Of a DNA stretch of 64,000 bases, positions 57,330 to 64,000 are shown piece by piece; position 1 is the first letter of the stretch; the number at the start of each line of letters is the position of its first letter. The stretch is from assembly GCA_051294375.1 (NCBI GenBank), contig CM119265.1, forward strand, positions 11,595,818 through 11,659,817. Direction: 5' to 3'. The position numbers were made by a program, and so were the translations under genes. This stretch comes from Paraspadella gotoi (lineage: Eukaryota > Chaetognatha). Below the pieces are notes generated by a model that did no database searches, was not told the DNA's origin, and saw only the letters and a list, made by a program, of their open reading frames with translations.

Positions 57330-57900
57330 AGGGGTAGCTGCACTCAATGGGGTGAGTCAAAAATTTAGAGTGAGTACATGCTCAAACGAATATTTAGATA
57401 TTTTTAAGAATACTTTCAATGGACAAAAAATTTCTAATATGGCTCTATACCCTAATAATTAATTTTTTAATATTTATTTATAGATAGGAAAGGTCAAAAA
57501 ATTTTTTTGGAATTTTTTAATTTTAAGACCAGATTCAGATAGCTCATAAAAAGTTGTCTAAACAAAGTATGATTCTTTTTTAAATATTTTTACGATAAGT
57601 GTGTCAAAAATAAGAAAAACTGTAAAAAATCATCATCATCATCATCATCTTTCGATGATTTTATCAGTTTTTCTATATTTTCACTTAGAAAACGTAAGAA
57701 TTTTTAAAAGCTGTAATTATATTTCTTGTTGAATCCATTACAAAATTTTAAGATTTTAAAAAAATATTTTTTGCTCTATATAGTAATATAATAATTTTAA
57801 TTAGGCGAGTACCCTCAGAAGAAAGCATTTTTAACAAAAAATATATTAATACCATAATCTATGGTCATGATAGATTATTTTAACGCTGTATACATTAGCA
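57330..57900. repeat. Repeat I, second copy
   Basis: Relative of 52620-53210, with ATTCAGATAGCT and a GATGATTTTAT hairpin-like centre. No coding potential. Confidence 0.55.
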
Positions 57901-58123
57901 TTTAAATTTCATCGGCTATGGCTACAAAAAGGCGATCTATAAATTGGAACGCCGACGACGACGACAACGACGACTCCACTTATGTGCAAAACCACAGCAA
58001 AATTGTCGCAAACGCAAAGCAATTGCGACGATAAAAAAAAATATTTTCCTTTGCTGCGATAGCTTAATTAAATATCGAATGAGACGGGTAAGGGGGAGAA
58101 ACGACGCTCGACAATAAACTCAC

Positions 58124-58313
58124 CATTTCGCGTAAGATCGAAGGCTTGCTCTCCTGCTTCGATTGAACCTGAGGAAATGAATATAAATTTAAAAAAAAAT
58201 TTAAAAAGAAGATGAAAATGTAGGGGTTTCACCTCGACCTCCTCGTGAGAGGCGATCTTGGCCTCGGTCTTGGGCGGCTCCGCCACTCCGTTTGATTCCG
58301 CCTTCACGCTCAT
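58124..58313 (-). CDS. Two 5' exons, possible distal start of the LITAF gene
   Basis: Exon 58313-58233 reads MSVKAESNGVAEPPKTEAK and ends at GAG/GTGAAA. After a 64-base intron with a T-rich tract and CTCAG, exon 58168-58124 continues VQSKQESKPSILREM and ends at ATG/GTGAGT. Both junctions are phase 0. The product so far is charged, low-complexity and without a domain, so it is a 5' gene end. No further exon is seen down to the LITAF exons on the same strand. LITAF exon 2 (50145) also starts at phase 0, so splicing there would yield a longer LITAF isoform. The alternative is an unrelated gene whose other exons I missed. Confidence 0.55.
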
Positions 58314-58319
58314 TTTTCC

Positions 58320-59220
58320 TTTTTTTTTAAAAAAAACCGATTTTTTCGTCCGTGTTTCTTTGGTTTCGCGGTTTTTAGACTAGTAAAATGCAAAAAAAAG
58401 TGTTTACAAAAGGTAAATAATAATAAGGAATATAAAAAATGAAGCAGGTTGCTCGGCCATCGATGGAATCGTGGAGGAGATAAATGTAATTTGAAACACG
58501 ATACAATTACGTCGTTACATTCAACATTCTGTAGTTTGGTAAATGTTTTAATGGAAGATCAACTTATTTCACAAAAAAAATTTATAACAATTTACTTCAA
58601 AACAAGGCCGCTTAATGTTCAAAATCACTAAAATTATTCTTCAGAAAAATCGCCAATTATTTTGTGCAAAGATATAATATGAAATATAGTCTAAGCATTA
58701 GGGTAGGTCATACTTAGGTAATTTTGGAATTTCTTTACTATACTCCGGATTCTTGTTGTTCCTTATCTCCTTGAACTAAGAAAAACATTTTAGACGCCTG
58801 CTCTTTCATCTAGACCTGCCCATTTTTGCTCTAAGTAGTTTGGTTATATGTGCGAAAATAGCAAAAATCGCAAAAATAAAAAAAATAATATTATTTTATT
58901 AACAAAATTTTTTTTGTTTACTTCAAAATTTGTATTAATAATAACATAAAAAACGTTTTAAAAATATTTAAAATAAAGGATAAATAATAGAAAATAAATA
59001 AAATTAGAAATAAGAAAAATTAAATTAGAATATTCAAATATAACGCTTCTTTCTCCAGAACTTGTAACTTGACATTGGTGTTTTATTGTAGTTTTTGGTT
59101 TGTTTTTTTAAATAATTTTTTGAGAAAATGAAACAGTTGAAGTCGTAAAATAATGAAATAATAATTAAAAGACTACAAGTATGTTTGACGGGAGAGCATA
59201 AATTTGTTATGTCTCCTGAC
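58320..59220. other. Upstream region of the 58.3-kb exons; no gene seen
   Basis: AT-rich. The minus-strand ATGGCCGAGCAACCTGC near 58446-58462 is followed by no clear donor. No other coding signal. Confidence 0.3.
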
Positions 59221-59224
59221 ATAC

Positions 59225-61840
59225 TTGCTAATAATTCACTTTGTCGGTCCGTCGGTCCGCCCCCTCAATATTGTCGGGCACACACTTATATCATGTCAGA
59301 ACATCGAATTATGATTAATTATGCAAAAAAACAACGATGTCCCACCTTAGCAAAAAACTCCAACTACTCTGTGATTGGATGGATGGATTGGTATGAAATT
59401 TTGTGTGTGTGGTAGGAAACTGTGTGATTGGATATATGAAGTTTCGAGGGAATCGTGCGAGTGGAAATTGGTTTAAATAGAAAAAAACAAAAAAAATATA
59501 TTTCACTATTTGAACGCCAATTGCTCATGAGTGATAGGGCAATTGACTTGAAATTTTGTATGATGGTAGGAAAGTGTGTGATTGAGCTGGATATAAAGTT
59601 TCGATGGAATCGTGCAAGTGGAAATGAGTTAAAATGGAAAAAACAAAAGTCATATTTACTTGAAGTATTTTTACTTAAATTTACTCATAATTATTATGTT
59701 TATTAAAAATTGGATAGATAAAATCGAAATGGAATTTTGTGTGTGGGTAGGAAAGTATGTGATAAAGCTGGATATAAATTTTTTGATGGAATCGTAGGAG
59801 TGGAAAAGAGTTCAAATTAGAAAACCAAAAGACACATTTATTTGAATTCTTTAAAGTTTCTCTCTCTCTATCTCTCTGATTGATTGATTGACCAAATTAT
59901 GCATATTGACAAAAATATGCCAGTTGACAAAATTCTGCAAGTTGATCAAGTTCTGCAAGTTGACCAAATTATGCAACATGTTGAGCAAATATGCCAGTTG
60001 ACCAAATTATGCCAGTGACCAAATTAGCCAGTTGATAAAATTATGCCAGTTTGACCAAATTATGCCGGTTGACCAAATTATGCCGGTGACCAAATTATCT
60101 TAATTGATCAAAATTATGTCAGTTGACCAAATTATGTCAGTAGACCAAATTATGTCAGTTAACCAAATTATGTCAGTTAACCAAATTATGTCAGTTGACA
60201 AAATTATGCAAGTTGATTAAATTATTGCAAGTTGATTAAATTAGCAAGTTGACCAAGTTAGCTTATTACCACTTAATTATCGATTGACCTGGAATTTTGT
60301 ATGTGAGTAGAAAAGTGTGTGATTGAACAGAAAACCAAGTTTCGATGGAATCTTTTGAGTGGAAATGAGTTTAAATAGAAAAAAACAAAAAACCTGTTTC
60401 ACTAATTAATTATGCTATTTTTTTATTTTTAATATTAAATGTAAATGCAGGATGTATTAATAAATCAAATAATTAATCAGTTAATTATTCAATTAGTCAA
60501 TTAATTAATCAATAATTAATTAATCAGTCAATCCGTTCATCCGTCCCACTTAGCAAAAAGCTCCAATAACTCGTGATTGGCTGGTTGGATTGGAATTAAA
60601 TTTTCTGTGTGGGTAGGAAAGTGTGTGATAAAGCTGGATATAAAGTTTCGACGGAATCGTGTGAGTGGAAATGAGTTTAAGTGGAAAAAACATAAGTCGC
60701 ATTTTACTAAAATATTTACTTATTTAACCAATAAGTACTCTAATAATCATAATTGGATGGATAGATGAGTTCAAATTATTTGTGTGGGTATAAAAATGTG
60801 TAACGATGCTTGATATAAAGTTTCGGTGGAAACGTATGAGTAGAAATGAGTTTAAATTAAAAAAATATGAGTCACATTTACTTGAATCTTTTTACTTATT
60901 TTAACCCATAATAGATTGAGATGAAATTTTGTGAGCGGGTAGAGAGAGAGATGAGAGAGAGAGAGCAGAAAAATGAGCATAAGGGATCGTCGCAATTGCA
61001 AAGAGAGAGAGAGAGAAAGAGAGCAGAAAAATGAGCATAAGGATCGTCGCAATTGCAAAGAGGAGAGCAGAAAAATGAGCATAAGGATCGTTGCAATTGC
61101 AAAAGAGGAGAGAGAGAGTCCGAGATTAAAATTAGCAAATAAAAAAGTTGTTATTTTACTCACTGAATAAAAATACTTAAAATACTTACAAAATACATAA
61201 AATTGATAAAATTATTATTCCGATAACATTGTTTCATCACATGCAATATATCTAGTAAGGCGGGCCAAAATTGAACATTTTTTATAACTTCTAGTTCTCT
61301 TTAAAATTTTTTTTTCCTTTTACAACTAAATCGATTTTCAATGTAACTTTTTGAATTAGTTCATTGGGTTGTTGCACTGAAGCTTTTAAATATTTATTAA
61401 TATATAATAATTAATAAAGTTTTGACGGAATTGTGCCAGTGGTAATGAGTTTAGATGGAAAAAACATAAGTCACATTTACTTGAATCTTTAATATTAATG
61501 ATTACTAATAAATGTTTTAATTAATTAATTAATTAATGTGAAAAAATGATGCAAGTTAAAAGAATCTTAAAAGCATAAAGATCGTCGCAATTGCATAAAA
61601 AAAAGAGAGAGAGAGAAGAGAGAGTGAGAGAGAAGGAGACATAAAATAAAATAGAGGATATTGTTTGTGTTTGATAAAATGTAAAACAAACATATTTAAT
61701 AACTGTCCTAACCCAATTTTAAGGACATCGATGATGATAAGGTGAATATAATTATAATTAATTATTACATATTAAAATTAATTAATCGATTAATTAATAA
61801 TTATCTAGGCAAAATCGACATTGTTTGCTCAAACTTGTTT
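59225..61840 (+). mobile_element. Element A, long copy with truncated left end
   Basis: Begins within the family text TTCACTTTGTCGGTCCGTCG, without the AGTCGGATCTGC end. It closes with GACATTGTTTGCTCAAACTTG. The interior repeats GGTAGGAAAGTGTGTGATT segments. GA runs and the CATAAGGATCGTCGCAA motif recur three times at 60.97-61.10 kb. Confidence 0.6.
59890..60262 (+). repeat. About 19-bp minisatellite
   Basis: Around twenty degenerate units of GTTGACCAAATTATG(C/T)CA, with scattered short deletions. Confidence 0.85.
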
Positions 61841-62072
61841 TAACTACGTTTTTAAGGTGAATGTGGGAAAGTGGGAAGTGAAAAATTCAACCAAAACTTT
61901 TCTCAATCAGTTTGATCCTTCAATTCTTGGAAAATACTGTTTTTTGAAGAAACAATCTTGTTTAAAACCCTTTTTGTGCCCCCAATACTTTGACGGTCAA
62001 AACTATCTTGAACTTATTGACCAAAAACTGATGAGGGGCAGTGTCTACGAAACGCCTTTCTTAAACCATTGA
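61821..62072 (+). CDS. Unidentified open frame
   Basis: 83 codons ending GSVYETPFLNH. The stretch FDPSILGKYCFLKK looks more protein-like than neighbouring DNA, but the first part lies in the end of element A. There is no domain and no clear splice context. May be chance. Confidence 0.2.
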   Translation: MFAQTCFNYVFKVNVGKWEVKNSTKTFLNQFDPSILGKYCFLKKQSCLKPFLCPQYFDGQNYLELIDQKLMRGSVYETPFLNH

Positions 62073-62452
62073 TTTCTAACTGTAAAAATTACTACTTTTT
62101 AGTGTCTCGTTTGATTCTTTGGTTCATTCTTGATTTTAAAAATCGGTTTGGAATAGTTATCTCTCTGTCATTAAGCACAACGCACTGTTGCTTATTCTAT
62201 TACTTCAAAAGTTCTTTCAGAGTTTTTGAACTAATTGAGTTGAAAAATCTATTTCAACTATCGAGTTATGAAATCTACGTCAACTATTGGTTTAAAAAAA
62301 TTTGAAAATTTTTAAGCTTTTCGTAAGAAGAAATGGAGCGTAGACAGCGTCAACAGTTTTTTAAAATTTAAATCTAATCTTCTCCTTTCTCTCTTTATTT
62401 TTCTCTTTCTTTTTTTCTCTTTCTCTCTTTCTTTCTTTCTCTCGTTTGCCAG

Positions 62453-62524
62453 AACCCCTCCTCGGACTCCACTTCCGTAAATGACGCTGAAGCCGCCATC
62501 GCCATCACCGTCGCTGCCGATTAA
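62453..62524 (+). CDS. Probable 3' terminal exon of a plus-strand gene
   Basis: A long CT tract and GTTTGCCAG precede NPSSDSTSVNDAEAAIAIT, which ends VAAD and a TAA. The block is GC-rich against its surroundings, and its codons are third-position C/G. It needs a phase-0 donor upstream, which I could not find. No family recognised. Confidence 0.4.
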   Translation, partial: NPSSDSTSVNDAEAAIAITVAAD

Positions 62525-63044
62525 TTTTAAAGAGAATCATCGGGACCGTGAATTTGCGGCGTCGACAACTTAACTTAATGTTAAAATAAAAACTTATTGA
62601 TTGTCAAAAATGCCGATGAAGAGTCGAAACATGTCCGACTAACAAATTGTCTAATTATAATTCGTTGACAAACAATTCAAAACTGTTTTTCTTTAAATAA
62701 TAATTTGAATAGTCGTCGTTTGTGTTTTGGGAGCTTAAATGATTTGAACAAAGACGACGACGACGAATATAACAACGAAAACGACGACGAAGTCTTTGTA
62801 CTTTGTGACCCGTAGTGGTCAGTAAGAATGACCGTTATGTTATGGATGACCTTTTTCAGCCTATGTAAATACGTATTTGTTGTTGTTGTTATTTTTTACC
62901 TTTTTGCTTTTTTTATAAAACTTTTTTACAACGTCTGTCTCTCTCTCTTTCTTTCTTACTTTCTCTTTCCTATTTTTTCTTTCTTTATTTCTTTTATTCT
63001 GTGTTATTTATTTTTTGGTTTATGCTTCAAATAATTCGGTAACA

Positions 63045-63240
63045 CGCGATTTTTTTTTCAATTTTGGTTGCTTAGCAGATTTAGTAAAGTCGACAGATTT
63101 TGCGAAACAATTTTCCGCAAAATCGTGTTGACACGCGGAAAAAATGATTAAAAAATTGTCCTGATGCTTTAAGATAACGGAAAATGATGCGGTTTTTTAA
63201 GATTTAACAAGAATAATAACTAGTCCAACTAATAAAACTA
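63045..63240 (+). repeat. Conserved hairpin element, copy 3
   Basis: GGTTGCTTAGCAGATTTA, hairpin ATTTTGCG...CCGCAAAAT with one arm change, then GATGCGGTTTTTT. It is followed by CCAACTAATAAAAC, the empty-site text for the LTR-type element at 7.35-9.11 kb. Confidence 0.6.
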
Positions 63241-63279
63241 TAAAAACAAATAAATCTAAAGTCAAAATGAAAAATAAAC

Positions 63280-63650
63280 TACAATCACAAAAAATCACAA
63301 ATTCAAAGACATCTTAAAAATTTTTTTTTAAGAAAACGCATAAAGCTTTTTTCTTTATATTACAGATATAATTAGCTTATCATGTGGGTAGTATTTTGCA
63401 TAAGTTTCAATTAATTTAAAGAATGTTTAGTTAGTTTAAAATGATGAAATGAAACTAACCATTTTAAAAAATTCATTGCAGACAAACGGTGAATCATTAA
63501 CAAAAATGCTTCTACCCCAGTAGAAAGAACATGAAAGCGAACCCAAAAGCAAAGTAAAAAATTTTCTTTTTCTATCTTCACCTTCAAAGTTAGTGCCAAA
63601 ACTGAAAATGGACAAAAATGGACAAGATTTTTGAAAATAAAAACTGCTTA
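63280..63650. repeat. Element J, third copy
   Basis: ATCACAAATTCAAAGACATC and AAAATGGACAAAAATGGACA match the other J copies. Here it directly adjoins the hairpin element. Confidence 0.5.
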
Positions 63651-64000
63651 AAAACTAACTTTACTGTATCAAATTTCTAAGGTTATGGTTTTATTTATTC
63701 GACTGTTGGGCACTCTTTGTGATATAGTCTAAAGAATTAAAAAATTATCATTCATATTTGAAGAATCAAAAGATTCAGTTCATTTCTTGACAAAAGTCAT
63801 TTCGTAGACACGGCCGAGGATGATTCATGATTTTTCTCTTCCTAATTTCCTCCAGCGATTAAGTTTACTTTTATCATCTGTCATTGTCTCTATATTTTCA
63901 AGGGTTTAAAATCCAATATCCTGTGTATAAGCAATGATTATGTCAGCAGCTGCCTTACTAGAAATCTCCCGATGGTCACAAACCTTACCAGTTTAAAAAA

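Overview
The window looks like nuclear DNA of an invertebrate animal. It is AT-rich, with short GC-rich islands that split into small exons with GT-AG introns in consistent phase. The recognisable families are animal ones: a LOTUS/Tudor germ-granule type protein, a LITAF-domain protein and an extended-PHD protein. The species cannot be named from this sequence. No reverse transcriptase, integrase or transposase reading frame is visible, so the many mobile elements all look non-autonomous or decayed. There are three N gaps.

Layout. 0.27-10.0 kb: a minus-strand extended-PHD gene is spread over large introns. One of those introns holds a young LTR-type element (7350-9112) with an intact 216-codon frame. 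10.2-14.1 kb: three copies of a hAT-like MITE, one broken by a Transib-like insert and two forming a giant palindrome. 15-21.5 kb: tRNA-like repeat, foldback repeat, a miniature LTR element (TRIM) and a truncated hAT with telomere-like repeats. 21.6-22.1 kb: a plus-strand coding-like island. 22.2-47.8 kb: minus-strand exons that encode, from N to C terminus, a LOTUS domain, five CCHC zinc knuckles, an RRM, a proline-rich linker and an extended Tudor domain. Exon phases support two blocks (47785-42315 and 32404-22211) that I infer to be one gene with at least one undetected exon between. Its introns are full of MITEs, SINE arrays, gaps and a probable assembly duplication (38.7-41.6 kb). 49.6-51.1 kb: a complete three-exon LITAF-domain gene. 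53.6-57.2 kb: a full hAT-type element with an 8-bp target duplication. 58.1-58.3 kb: two minus-strand exons that join the LITAF exon 2 in phase and may be an alternative distal start. 59.2-64 kb: MITE A family, minisatellites, a small plus-strand terminal exon and a conserved hairpin element.

Functional links. The LOTUS/CCHC/RRM/Tudor protein would be expected in germ granules or small-RNA pathways that restrain transposons, judging from its domain families. The LITAF protein would sit on endosomal membranes. The ePHD protein would be nuclear. The remaining sequence is mostly a layered record of element insertions, and several insertions are dated relative to each other by empty-site comparison inside the window.
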